A stretch of DNA of 64,000 bases from Azonexus sp. (GTDB lineage: Bacteria; Pseudomonadota; Gammaproteobacteria; Burkholderiales; Rhodocyclaceae): NCBI GenBank assembly GCA_017983615.1, contig JAGOBB010000002.1, positions 124,001 through 188,000 on the forward strand, given 5' to 3'. Below the pieces are notes generated by a model, which ran no database searches, was not told the origin of the DNA, and worked only from the letters and a program-made list of their open reading frames with translations. Below are positions 7,033-15,242 of the stretch, piece by piece; the first letter of the stretch is position 1, and each line of letters opens with the position of its first letter. The position numbers and the translations under genes were made by a program.

Positions 7033-8382
7033 CTAAATGGGAAGGGACTCGTGTAGCGCTTCGCTGATGGTTTTTCCTAGATACTCGATTTCCTCATCGC
7101 TGACGATGTAGGGCGGCATCACGTAAACCGTGTTGCCGATTGGCCTGATCAGTGCTTCGCCTTCCAGCGCGGCGCGGTAGAACTTGCGGGAGAAGTGCGG
7201 GTCGGCAGTTTCGACGTCGAAGGCGGCGATCATGCCGCGTTGGCGGAGGTGGCGGACATTCGGGTGGTTGGCCAGCGGGGCTAGGGTGGCGCCGATTTTT
7301 GCCGCTTTCTGGCGGTTGACCGCAAGGATGTCGTCGGACTCGAAGATGTCGAGCGTCGCCAGCGCGGCGCGGCAGGCCAGCGGGTTGCCGGTGTAGCTGT
7401 GCGAGTGCAGGAAGGCGCGGGCGACCGAGTCGTCTAGGAAAGTGTTGTAGATGGCGTCGGTGCAGAGGACAACGGACAGCGGCAGGTAGCCGCCGGAGAT
7501 GCCTTTCGACAGGCACATCAGGTCGGGGCGGATACCGGCCTGCTCATGGGCGAAGAAGGTGCCGGTGCGGCCGCAGCCGACGGCGATTTCGTCGCAGATC
7601 AGGTGTACTTCGTGGCGGTCGCACAGCGCGCGGGCGAGGCGCAAGTATTCCGGGTCGTACATCGCCATGCCGGCGGCGCCCTGGACCAGCGGTTCGACGA
7701 TCAGCGCGGCGATCCGCTCGCCATGGGCTTCGAGATGGGCTGCCAGCGCCGCGGCGGCGCGGCGGGCGACATCGGCCGGGGATTCCCCGGCTTCGGCCAG
7801 CCGGAAATCGGGCGAGGGGACGACGGTCGCGGTGCGAACGAGCGGCGCGTAGACGTCCTTGAAAATGGCGACGTCGGTGACGGCCAGCGCGCCCACCGTT
7901 TCGCCGTGGTAGCTGCCGGCCAGGCAGAGGAATTCTGCCTTCTCAGGTCGGCCGACATTGCGCCAGTAGTGGAAGCTCATCTTCAGGGCAATCTCGGTGG
8001 CCGAGGCGCCGTCCGAGGCGTAGAAGGCGTGGCCGAGGGCGCCGCCGGTCAGCGCCGACAGCCGCTCGGACAGTTCGACTACCGGCTGGTGCGTGAAGCC
8101 GGCCAGCATGACGTGTTCGAGCGTTTCAAGTTGGTCGCGCAAAGCCGCGTTGATGCGCGGGTTGGCGTGGCCGAACAGGTTGGTCCACCACGAGCTGATG
8201 CCGTCGAGGTAGCGCTTGCCGTCAAAGTCGTAGAGCCAGGCGCCACTGCCGCGGGCGATGGGGACCAGCGGCAGGTGGGCGGGGGAGCCCGCCTGCGCGT
8301 GGTGCTGCATCTGTGTGCACGGGTGCCAGACGGCCGCCTGGCTGCGCGCCAGCCAGTCCGCGTTCGACGGCTTGTTCTTCAA
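7033..8382 (-). CDS. bioA: Adenosylmethionine-8-amino-7-oxononanoate aminotransferase
   Basis: PLP-dependent class III aminotransferase that converts 8-amino-7-oxononanoate to 7,8-diaminononanoate using SAM as amino donor. It has 449 residues. VWHPCTQMQ near the N-terminus and RYLDGISSWW are BioA hallmarks. LICDEIAVGCGRTGTFFA holds the PLP-ring Asp, and the Schiff-base lysine is in LMCLSKGISGGYLP. The start overlaps the end of the DUF2863 gene by 4 bases, so the two are co-transcribed. About 2.2 kb of islet DNA separates it from the other bio genes. Confidence 0.95.
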   Translation of the reverse strand: MKNKPSNADWLARSQAAVWHPCTQMQHHAQAGSPAHLPLVPIARGSGAWLYDFDGKRYLDGISSWWTNLFGHANPRINAALRDQLETLEHVMLAGFTHQPVVELSERLSALTGGALGHAFYASDGASATEIALKMSFHYWRNVGRPEKAEFLCLAGSYHGETVGALAVTDVAIFKDVYAPLVRTATVVPSPDFRLAEAGESPADVARRAAAALAAHLEAHGERIAALIVEPLVQGAAGMAMYDPEYLRLARALCDRHEVHLICDEIAVGCGRTGTFFAHEQAGIRPDLMCLSKGISGGYLPLSVVLCTDAIYNTFLDDSVARAFLHSHSYTGNPLACRAALATLDIFESDDILAVNRQKAAKIGATLAPLANHPNVRHLRQRGMIAAFDVETADPHFSRKFYRAALEGEALIRPIGNTVYVMPPYIVSDEEIEYLGKTISEALHESLPI

Positions 8383-9551
8383 TGCAGGACTTGCGAATTG
8401 GTGGCCGGTTGTTCGGGCATTTCGGCGTGCACCAGTTCGGCTTCGCGGTTGGGGAAGAGCGGGGCGCCGCAGTCGTCGCAGAATTCCATCGGGAAGTGGT
8501 GGTCGAGGAAGAGCACGTCCTTGACGCCGGCTTCGCGCAGAACGGCTTCGATCTCGCCGGCGGCGTCGGTCGCTTCGTCTTCGGCGCCGAGCAGCGGCCA
8601 GACGATGCCGTGGTAGATCTCGTCGCCGGTCGTCGGGCCGAGGCCGACGCGGTATTCCTCCATGCGGCGGTCGTAACAGGGACCGACGACGGCGCGAATG
8701 TCAGCGGGCATCAGGCCGAGCATGGTCTGCAGGAAGGCGACCGAGGCCTTCAGCGAATACGGCCGCGACAGGCGGTCGGCGTTGCGGCAGGCGGCGTGGT
8801 AGGCGTCGGCCAGCAGCGGCTGCCAGGCGCAGCCGGTGAGCAGCGGTTCGAGATTGGGACTGCCCTGCTTGATCCACTCCTTGAGCGCGCCGTCCTTGCT
8901 GCCGTCGGCCTCGTTCCAGCGGAACAGTGGCTTGCCACGCGGCACGGCGATGGCGCCGACTAGATAGCGTACGTCGGACAGGAAGCGGTTGGTTTCCGCC
9001 ATGCCGTCGGTGTCGATGGCCAGGTGGCTTCCGGTGAGCGCCGCTTCGCCAAGTTGTTTGGTCAGTTGCCAGGTGTCGCAGAAGCTGCGCGGCAACTGGT
9101 CCGGGCTGAACAGGAAGTCGGCCAGCGCCAGTTTGGCGTCGCCGCCGAAGACATGGGCGCCGAGCTGGACGGCCAGCGCCTGCAACGTGCTCTTGGGCAA
9201 AGGGCTGGCCGGGATCGAGAAGCGCGACCAAGCAAGCACCGGCGCCGCGAAGAGCTGGATGTCGAAGGCCTGGCCCTGGGCTTCCACGCGGTAGGTTTCG
9301 GCGCGCGATTCGACCATGTCGGCCAGTTCGTCGTGGCCGCGCGGATTGGCTTCGAACAGTCGGTCGAGCGCGGTATTGATGTCGTCCTCGCCACCGTTCT
9401 TCAGCAGGCTGTCGACGACTTCGGCCAGTTGCGCTTCCCAGTAGGCGTCTTCCAGCTTGCCGCCGGATTCGGAAAGGCCGGCGGCCAGACGTTGCAGTTC
9501 GGCCGCATCGCGGGAAAGACGGTCGCGTGAGCCAAAGCGGGTGCGTTTCAT
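8379..9551 (-). CDS. DUF2863 family protein
   Basis: A 390-residue cytosolic protein matching the DUF2863 family, known mainly from betaproteobacteria and without an assigned function. There is no signal peptide or membrane segment. The C-terminal region has a CDDCGAPLFPN motif that could bind a metal. It heads the transcript that continues into bioA with a 4-base overlap, and it is divergent from yaaA across a 76-base gap containing a perfect inverted repeat. Confidence 0.75.
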   Translation of the reverse strand: MKRTRFGSRDRLSRDAAELQRLAAGLSESGGKLEDAYWEAQLAEVVDSLLKNGGEDDINTALDRLFEANPRGHDELADMVESRAETYRVEAQGQAFDIQLFAAPVLAWSRFSIPASPLPKSTLQALAVQLGAHVFGGDAKLALADFLFSPDQLPRSFCDTWQLTKQLGEAALTGSHLAIDTDGMAETNRFLSDVRYLVGAIAVPRGKPLFRWNEADGSKDGALKEWIKQGSPNLEPLLTGCAWQPLLADAYHAACRNADRLSRPYSLKASVAFLQTMLGLMPADIRAVVGPCYDRRMEEYRVGLGPTTGDEIYHGIVWPLLGAEDEATDAAGEIEAVLREAGVKDVLFLDHHFPMEFCDDCGAPLFPNREAELVHAEMPEQPATNSQVLH

Positions 9552-9578
9552 CGGTGTTCCAGAAAATTCAAAGAGCTA

Positions 9579-9598
9579 ATTTTACCAGCCGGTAAAAT
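9579..9598. promoter_or_regulatory. Inverted repeat between divergent DUF2863 and yaaA
   Basis: ATTTTACC-AGCC-GGTAAAAT has perfect 8-bp arms. Each arm also contains a TAAAAT that could serve as a -10 box in its own direction, so the site could be a shared operator or back-to-back promoters. No convincing -35 boxes were found at ideal spacing. Confidence 0.45.
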
Positions 9599-9627
9599 GG
9601 GCACAGCACAAACCTTCGAGTCAGACC

Positions 9628-10398
9628 ATGCTTCTCTTCCTTTCCCCCGCCAAAGCGCTGGATTACAAGACGCCGCCGCATATCGCCTCCTTCACGCAGC
9701 CGGCTTACCTGAAACAGTCCGAGTCGCTGATCAAACAACTGCGCAAGCTGTCGCCGGCCGACATCGCCAATCTGATGGACCTCTCCGATCCGCTGGCGCT
9801 GCTCAATTTCAACCGTTACGCCGACTGGTCGCTGCCCTTCTCGCCGGAGAACGCCAAGCAGGCCGTGCTCGCCTTTGATGGCGACGTTTACGACGGGCTG
9901 TCGGCGAAAACCTTGTCGGCCGACGACCTAGATTTCGCGCAGCAGAGTGTGCGCATCCTGTCCGGCCTTTACGGCATCCTCAAGCCGCTCGACCTGATGC
10001 AGCCCTACCGGCTGGAAATGGGCACCCGATTCGCCAACAAGGGGGGCAAGGATCTCTACGCTTTCTGGGGCGAGCGGCTGCTTAAGGCGATCAACGCCGA
10101 ACTCGACGCCATGTCGCAGCCGGTGGCGGTCAACCTCGCCTCCGAGGAATATTTCAAGGCGGCGGTCGGGCGCAAGATCAACGGCCGGCTGATCCAGCCG
10201 GTGTTCGAGGACTGGAAGAACGGCCGCTACAAGATCATCAGCTTCTACGCCAAGCGGGCGCGCGGCCTGATGACTCGCTACGCGGTGCTCAACCGGCTGA
10301 GCGAGCCGGAAGGGCTGAAAGGTTTCGACGAGGATGGCTACGGCTTCGTGCCCGAAGCGTCGGATGACAAGACCTGGGTATTCCGGAGAAGGATGTGA
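9628..10398 (+). CDS. yaaA: Peroxide stress protein YaaA family (UPF0246)
   Basis: A 256-residue protein with the diagnostic opening [13 protein letters not shown] and the internal text [23 protein letters not shown]. In E. coli this family limits free iron and oxidative DNA damage during peroxide stress. It is cytosolic. The stop is one base before the eutB start, so it is probably co-transcribed with eutBC, although the functional link is unclear. Confidence 0.92.
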   Translation: MLLFLSPAKALDYKTPPHIASFTQPAYLKQSESLIKQLRKLSPADIANLMDLSDPLALLNFNRYADWSLPFSPENAKQAVLAFDGDVYDGLSAKTLSADDLDFAQQSVRILSGLYGILKPLDLMQPYRLEMGTRFANKGGKDLYAFWGERLLKAINAELDAMSQPVAVNLASEEYFKAAVGRKINGRLIQPVFEDWKNGRYKIISFYAKRARGLMTRYAVLNRLSEPEGLKGFDEDGYGFVPEASDDKTWVFRRRM

Positions 10399-10399
10399 G

Positions 10400-11788
10400 A
10401 TGAGCCTGGCGGCCAGCATCGGCAGCGTCCGCTACCGCTTCGGGAGTCTGCGCGAGGTGATGGCCAAGGCCAGCCCGGCGCGGGCCGGCGATGCGCTGGC
10501 CGGTATCGCGGCGGCCAGCAGCACAGAGCGGATGGCCGCCCGGCTGGTGCTTGCCGAGCTGCCCTTGCGCCGCTTTCTCGACGAGCCGCTGATTCCCTAC
10601 GAAAGCGACGAGGTCACCCGGCTGATCGTCGATAGCCACGATGCGGCGGCCTTCGCGCCGGTCGCCGGATTGAGCGTCGGCGAATTCCGCGAATGGCTGC
10701 TCGACGACGCCACCGGCGAGGCGGAACTGTCGGCGCTGGCACCGGGATTGACGCCGGAAATGGTCGCCGCAGTCAGCAAGCTGATGCGCAACCAGGATCT
10801 GATTGCCGTCGCCCGCAAGTGCAGCGTGGTCACCGCCTTTCGCGACACCATCGGCCTGCCCGGGCGGCTGGCGGTGCGGCTGCAGCCCAACCACCCGACC
10901 GATGACGCCCGGGGCATCGCCGCTTCGCTGCTCGACGGCCTGATGTACGGCGTCGGCGATGCGGTGATCGGGATCAACCCGGCCTCGGACAGCCCGGCGG
11001 CGCTGGCCGCGCTGTGGCGCATGCTCGACGAGTTGATTGCCCGCTTTGAAATCCCCACGCAGTCCTGCGTGCTGACCCACGTCAGCAGCCAGATCAAGGC
11101 CATCGAGGCCGGGCTGCCGGTCGATCTTGTTTTCCAGTCGGTGGCCGGTACCGAGGCGGCCAATGCCGGCTTCGGCATCAACCTCGCGATGCTGCGCGAA
11201 GCCCGCGAGGCAGCTCTGTCGCTCAAGCGCGGCACGGTCGGCGACCACGTGATGTATTTCGAGACCGGCCAGGGCAGCGCGCTGTCAGCCAATGCCCACC
11301 ACGGCGTCGACCAGCAGACCTGCGAGGCGCGGGCCTACGCCGTCGCCCGCCATTTCAAGCCGCTGCTGGTCAATACCGTGGTCGGCTTCATCGGCCCGGA
11401 ATACCTCTACGACGGCAAGCAGATCATCCGCGCCGGGCTCGAGGACCACTTCTGCGGCAAGCTGCTCGGCCTGCCGATGGGCTGCGACATCTGCTACACC
11501 AACCACGCCGAGGCCGACCAGGACGACATGGACAGCCTGCTGGTGCTGCTCGGCACGGCCGGCGTCAATTTCATCATGGGCGTGCCGGGGGCCGACGACA
11601 TCATGCTCAACTACCAGAGCACGTCCTTCCACGACCAGTTGTTCGCCCGCCGCACGCTCGGGTTGCAACGGGCGCCGGAGTTCGAGGCCTGGCTGCGTAC
11701 GATGGGGCTGACCGACGACCATGGCCGCCTGCTGCCGCCGCGCGCCGACCATCGCCTGCTGCAGGACCTGTCGCGGGGGCTGGGATGA
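10400..11788 (+). CDS. eutB: Ethanolamine ammonia-lyase large subunit
   Basis: Adenosylcobalamin-dependent lyase subunit that splits ethanolamine to acetaldehyde and ammonia with EutC. It has 462 residues from MSLAASIGSVRYRFGSL. Conserved stretches such as LPGRLAVRLQPNHPTDD, FETGQGSALSANAHHG and LGLPMGCDICYTNHAEADQ are characteristic. GGAGAAGGA lies upstream at a usable distance. It overlaps eutC by 4 bases. No eutA reactivase, microcompartment or permease genes are nearby, so this is a minimal form of the pathway. Confidence 0.95.
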   Translation: MSLAASIGSVRYRFGSLREVMAKASPARAGDALAGIAAASSTERMAARLVLAELPLRRFLDEPLIPYESDEVTRLIVDSHDAAAFAPVAGLSVGEFREWLLDDATGEAELSALAPGLTPEMVAAVSKLMRNQDLIAVARKCSVVTAFRDTIGLPGRLAVRLQPNHPTDDARGIAASLLDGLMYGVGDAVIGINPASDSPAALAALWRMLDELIARFEIPTQSCVLTHVSSQIKAIEAGLPVDLVFQSVAGTEAANAGFGINLAMLREAREAALSLKRGTVGDHVMYFETGQGSALSANAHHGVDQQTCEARAYAVARHFKPLLVNTVVGFIGPEYLYDGKQIIRAGLEDHFCGKLLGLPMGCDICYTNHAEADQDDMDSLLVLLGTAGVNFIMGVPGADDIMLNYQSTSFHDQLFARRTLGLQRAPEFEAWLRTMGLTDDHGRLLPPRADHRLLQDLSRGLG

Positions 11789-12648
11789 AGCGGGCCGACC
11801 CCTGGGGCGCGCTGGCCGGGCTGACTGCCGCCCGCATCGCGCTCGGGCGGGTCGGCGCCAGCCTGCCGACCGAGGCCGTGCTGCGGTTCGACGTTGCCCA
11901 TGCGCTGGCCCGCGATGCGGTGCACACGCCGCTCGATCTGGCGGCGCTGGCCGACCGCTGGCAGGAAATGCAGGGGGAAGCGGCGGTGATCGTCCATAGC
12001 CGGGCCGGCGATCGCCACACTTACCTGCAGCGGCCGGACCTCGGGCGGCAACTGGACGAGGGCAGCGCAACGCACCTGGCCGCGCTGGCTGCGACGGAAC
12101 CTGATCTCGCCATCGTCGTCGCCGACGGCCTGTCAGCCACCGGCGTTGCCGCCCATGCCCTCGATTTGTTGAACGAACTGCTGCCGCGCCTGCGTGGCCT
12201 GCGTCGGGCGCCGCTGGTCCTCGCCGGCCAGGGCCGGGTGGCGCTCGGCGATGAAATCGGCGCGCGGCTCAAGGCGCGGCTGGTGCTGGTGCTGCTCGGC
12301 GAACGGCCGGGCCTGTCTTCTCCCGATAGCCTCGGTGCCTACCTGACCTTTGCGCCCCGCGCCGGGCGGCTCGATGCCGAGCGCAACTGCGTTTCCAACA
12401 TCCGCCCGGCCGGTCTGCCGCTACCGCTGGCCGCGGCGCGGCTCGCCTGGCTGATCGATGCGGCGCTGACCCGGCAGCTGACCGGTGTCGGGCTGAAGGA
12501 CGATAGCGACGCGATGTGGATTGCCGGCAACCAAACTCCCGTTCGCCCTGAGCCTGTCGAAGGGCTGTGCGCCAAGGGCTTCGACGGGCCTGTCCTGAGC
12601 CGAGTCGAAGGGCTCAGCCCGAACGGTGATGGGGCCGTGGAAACTTGA
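11785..12648 (+). CDS. eutC: Ethanolamine ammonia-lyase small subunit with repeat-derived tail
   Basis: Small subunit completing the B12-dependent ethanolamine ammonia-lyase. Residues 1 to about 250 match EutC, including LTAARIALGRVGASLPT, ADGLSATGVAAHA and GERPGLSSPDSLGAYLTF. The family normally ends soon after TGVGLKDDS. Here about 36 further residues (around PVRPEPVEG and VLSRVEGLSPNG) are encoded by a palindromic intergenic-type repeat (12538-12626), so the native stop appears to have been displaced. The tail is probably unstructured and its effect on assembly is unknown. Confidence 0.92.
   Translation: MKRADPWGALAGLTAARIALGRVGASLPTEAVLRFDVAHALARDAVHTPLDLAALADRWQEMQGEAAVIVHSRAGDRHTYLQRPDLGRQLDEGSATHLAALAATEPDLAIVVADGLSATGVAAHALDLLNELLPRLRGLRRAPLVLAGQGRVALGDEIGARLKARLVLVLLGERPGLSSPDSLGAYLTFAPRAGRLDAERNCVSNIRPAGLPLPLAAARLAWLIDAALTRQLTGVGLKDDSDAMWIAGNQTPVRPEPVEGLCAKGFDGPVLSRVEGLSPNGDGAVET
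12538..12626. repeat. REP-like palindromic repeat read into the end of eutC
   Basis: Two head-to-head units, one containing CCCTGAGCCTGTCGAAGGGC and the other its approximate reverse complement (AGTCGAAGGGCTCAGCCCGA), can fold into a long hairpin. This sequence type, whose translation gives PVRPEPVEG, is a widespread dispersed repeat in proteobacterial genomes. It lies in frame within the last 36 codons of eutC. Confidence 0.7.
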
Positions 12649-12674
12649 TTTAACGCTATTGCCGCGTGGGCCAC

Positions 12675-12714
12675 ATTTTGATTTTTGCCCTTTTTTCGGG
12701 CCGACCGTAGCATT
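12675..12714 (+). repeat. Dispersed 35-bp element, copy 4 (eutC/PIN gap)
   Basis: Exact core GACCGTAGCATT at 12703-12714, T6 tract at 12691-12696 and outer tract ATTTTT at 12681-12686. GGGCC abuts the core and GCCC lies on the far side of the T tract. It occupies most of the gap between the convergent eutC and PIN genes. Confidence 0.92.
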
Positions 12715-12716
12715 TG

Positions 12717-13136
12717 CTACCCGGCGAGCAGCGGCAGCATGGCGCCCGGCTTGACGATCTGGAAACTGAGTTTCGTTCGCCCACGCAGCTTGAGTAACGC
12801 CTTGTCCTTGCTGACCAGGATGTTGGCGTTGGCGCGGGCAGCCAGTTCGAGGAACTTCTGGTCGTCGCGGTCCTTGCAGCGCGGCAGCGGGGGCGCCTCG
12901 CCTTCATCGACAACCCGGACCAGCGCGCTGTAGCGCGCCCAGCGTTCGGCGATCATCTCCGGCGTCAGCTTCAATTGCGGGTAGGTTAGGACGCGCTGCA
13001 ACTCGTCCAGCGTGCGGGCGTCGGCCAGGCATTCGATGCGGCCGGCTTCGAGCGCGGCCATGATCGGCACCGCATCCACGTTGGCCCAGTGGAAGAGGTC
13101 GAGGACGACATTGGTGTCGAGGACGATGCGCAGCAT
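12717..13136 (-). CDS. PIN family putative toxin without partner
   Basis: A 139-residue PIN-fold protein of the type annotated as putative toxin-antitoxin toxin component. It shows Asp in VLDTNVVLDL, Glu in TLDELQRVL and acidic residues in DRDDQKFLELA, followed by ANILVSKDKALLKL, typical of this PIN subgroup. It is probably an endoribonuclease. No antitoxin gene adjoins it: upstream is the divergent dusC gene and downstream the eutC end. It may be solitary, or it may work outside a toxin-antitoxin module. Confidence 0.75.
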   Translation of the reverse strand: MLRIVLDTNVVLDLFHWANVDAVPIMAALEAGRIECLADARTLDELQRVLTYPQLKLTPEMIAERWARYSALVRVVDEGEAPPLPRCKDRDDQKFLELAARANANILVSKDKALLKLRGRTKLSFQIVKPGAMLPLLAG

Positions 13137-13187
13137 GGGGCGGGATTATAATGCCGGCCTTTTCAAGCCTTTATCGAAAGTTTGCTG

Positions 13188-14147
13188 ATGTCCCGTATCC
13201 TGCTCGCCCCGATGGAAGGCCTGGCCGATCCGCTGATGCGGAATGTGCTGACGGCCGTCGGCGGCTACGATTGGGGTATCTGCGAATTCATCCGGGTCAC
13301 CGAGAGCGTGCTGCCCAACCGCACCTTCCTGCGTACCTGCCCGGAATTGCTCAACGCCAGCCGTACCGAAGCCGGTACGCCGATGCGCGTGCAACTGCTC
13401 GGTTCCGACCCGCATTTCATGGCGGCCAACGCGCGGCGCGTCGTCAAGCACCGGCCGGCCGGTATCGATATCAATTTCGGTTGCCCGGCGCCGACGGTCT
13501 TTCGCCATCGCGGCGGTTCGGCGCTGCTCGGCGAGCCGGAACTGCTGCACGCCATCGTCAGCGCGGTGCGCGCCCAGGTGCCGGCCGACATCCCGTTCAC
13601 CGCCAAGATGCGCCTGGGCATCGAGGATTGCTGCCTGGCCGTCGATTGCGCCCAGGCCATTGAAGCCGGCGGGGCGGACGAACTGATCGTCCACGGCCGG
13701 ACCAAGGTCGACGGTTACCGGCCGCCGGCCCGCTGGGCGCAGATCGACCGGGTGCGCGAAGCGGTGGAGATTCCGATCATCGCCAACGGCGAGGTATGGA
13801 GCGTGGACGACTACCATCGCATCCGCGCCGAATCCGGCTGCGCCGACGTCATGCTCGGCCGCGGCGCGCTGGCCGACCCGCTGCTGCCGCGCAAGCTGCG
13901 CGGTGAAGCGACCGGCGGCTGGGCCGAGTTGGTTCCGTCCGTGGCAACTTACTGGCATGGCGTGCGCCAGCGCGTGCTGCCGGTGCATGCCGGCGGCCGC
14001 CTGAAGCAGTGGCTGATGCTGCTGCGCCGCCACTACCCGGAAGCCGAGGTGCTCTACCAGCGCCTGCGTCCGGTCAAGGCGGCGGAAGACATCGACCGCC
14101 TGCTGGTCGAAGCCGGCATCCTCGAAGGCTTGCCGCTGGCGGCATGA
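13188..14147 (+). CDS. dusC: tRNA-dihydrouridine(16) synthase
   Basis: FMN enzyme that reduces uridine in the tRNA D-loop. It has 319 residues from the ATG at 13188, preceded by GAAAG. An in-frame TTG at 13182 is less likely. The opening LLAPMEGLADPLMRN, the catalytic cysteine in INFGCPAPTV and VHGRTK with the FMN phosphate region IIANGEVWS are present. Compactness and the text CEFIRVTESVLP fit DusC rather than DusA or DusB. A TATAAT at 13147-13152 may be its promoter. The stop overlaps the next start. Confidence 0.9.
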   Translation: MSRILLAPMEGLADPLMRNVLTAVGGYDWGICEFIRVTESVLPNRTFLRTCPELLNASRTEAGTPMRVQLLGSDPHFMAANARRVVKHRPAGIDINFGCPAPTVFRHRGGSALLGEPELLHAIVSAVRAQVPADIPFTAKMRLGIEDCCLAVDCAQAIEAGGADELIVHGRTKVDGYRPPARWAQIDRVREAVEIPIIANGEVWSVDDYHRIRAESGCADVMLGRGALADPLLPRKLRGEATGGWAELVPSVATYWHGVRQRVLPVHAGGRLKQWLMLLRRHYPEAEVLYQRLRPVKAAEDIDRLLVEAGILEGLPLAA

Positions 14148-14812
14148 TGGACGGCAACTCCCGTTTCATCACCAGTGCTCAAGAGGGGCCGCACAAGGAT
14201 CTCGACGAGCTGGTTCGCCGGCATATGGCGCATCCCTTCCTCAAGCCTATCCTCGACTACAACCGCGAGGCCTTTGCCGCTGCGCTAGCGGCGCGCGAGG
14301 CCTGGAATCCACAGGCGCCGCTGATTCTCGATGCCGGTTGCGGCGTCGGCTGGAGCACGCTGCGGATCGCCGAACAGTTTCCCGATCACTTTGTGCTCGG
14401 TGTCGACCAGTCGAGCGACCGGATCGAGCGGGGCAAGCCGATGGCCATGCCAGCCAATGCGCGGCTGGTCCGCGCCGATCTGGTCGATTTCTGGCGCCTG
14501 CTGGCCGAGCACGGCATTCGCCTGGCCCGCCACTACAACCTCTATCCGAATCCCTGGCCGAAGATCGGCCATCTCGCCCGGCGTTGGCACGGCCACGCGG
14601 TGTTCCCCGTCTGGCGCGAGCTGGGCGGCGAACTGGAGTGCCGCAGCAACTGGCGCATCTACATCGAGGAAATGGCGCAGGCGCTGACCTTGCTGACCGG
14701 TCAGCAGGTGGCTGCCGAGCCGTACGTGACCGATGACCCGATGACGCCTTTCGAGAAGAAGTATCTTGCCTCCGGTCATCAGCTATGGCGCTGCCGGGTG
14801 ACTTTGCCATGA
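14144..14812 (+). CDS. TrmB-like tRNA (guanine-N7) methyltransferase
   Basis: A 222-residue SAM methyltransferase. Motif I is ILDAGCGVGWST near residue 60, and the signature YPNPWPKIGHLARRWHGH is a variant of the TrmB FPDPWPKxRH motif, pointing to m7G46 tRNA methylation or a relative. It overlaps dusC by 4 bases and the following cysteine-cluster gene by 4 bases, so a small tRNA-modification operon is plausible. The motif differences leave room for a divergent specificity. Confidence 0.8.
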   Translation: MMDGNSRFITSAQEGPHKDLDELVRRHMAHPFLKPILDYNREAFAAALAAREAWNPQAPLILDAGCGVGWSTLRIAEQFPDHFVLGVDQSSDRIERGKPMAMPANARLVRADLVDFWRLLAEHGIRLARHYNLYPNPWPKIGHLARRWHGHAVFPVWRELGGELECRSNWRIYIEEMAQALTLLTGQQVAAEPYVTDDPMTPFEKKYLASGHQLWRCRVTLP

Positions 14813-15123
14813 ACGTCTGCCAGTCCTGCGGCGCCTGCTGTGCCAGTTTTCGCGTCGATTTTCATCCGGCCGAGCTGGCCGGTGGCGCCTTTGCCTGGGG
14901 CGAGGGTGTTCCGGCCGAACTGACGGTGCCGGTGACGTCGGCCATCGTTCGCCTGTGCGGTACCGACGCGGCGGCGCCGCGTTGCGTGGCGTTGTCAGGA
15001 AGTATCGGGGAGGCCGTTGCCTGCACGATCTACGACGTCCGTCCCTCACCCTGCCGCGAATTCGACACCGGCCACGCAGCCTGTGCCAAGGCCCGGCAGC
15101 GGCACGGCCTGGCGCCGTTTTAA
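14809..15123 (+). CDS. YkgJ family cysteine-cluster protein
   Basis: A 104-residue protein with the metal-chelating cysteine pattern of the YkgJ/CxxCxxCC family: CQSCGACC near the N-terminus, then CGTD, RCVALSG, ACTIYDVRPSPCREF and HAAC. It is thought to bind Zn or an Fe-S cluster, but the role is unknown. The start at 14809 overlaps the TrmB-like stop (ATGA). It ends the dusC operon. Confidence 0.85.
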   Translation: MNVCQSCGACCASFRVDFHPAELAGGAFAWGEGVPAELTVPVTSAIVRLCGTDAAAPRCVALSGSIGEAVACTIYDVRPSPCREFDTGHAACAKARQRHGLAPF

Positions 15124-15242
15124 ACATTGTTTTGTCCCCGTTTTGGTCGGGTAAGTCTGTGGATAAGCTCGGGGCAGATCGGTCAAGTCGCTGAGCCGGA
15201 AGGGAATTCCGGTATTGCCTCGAAAATGGGCGGAGGAGCCCT

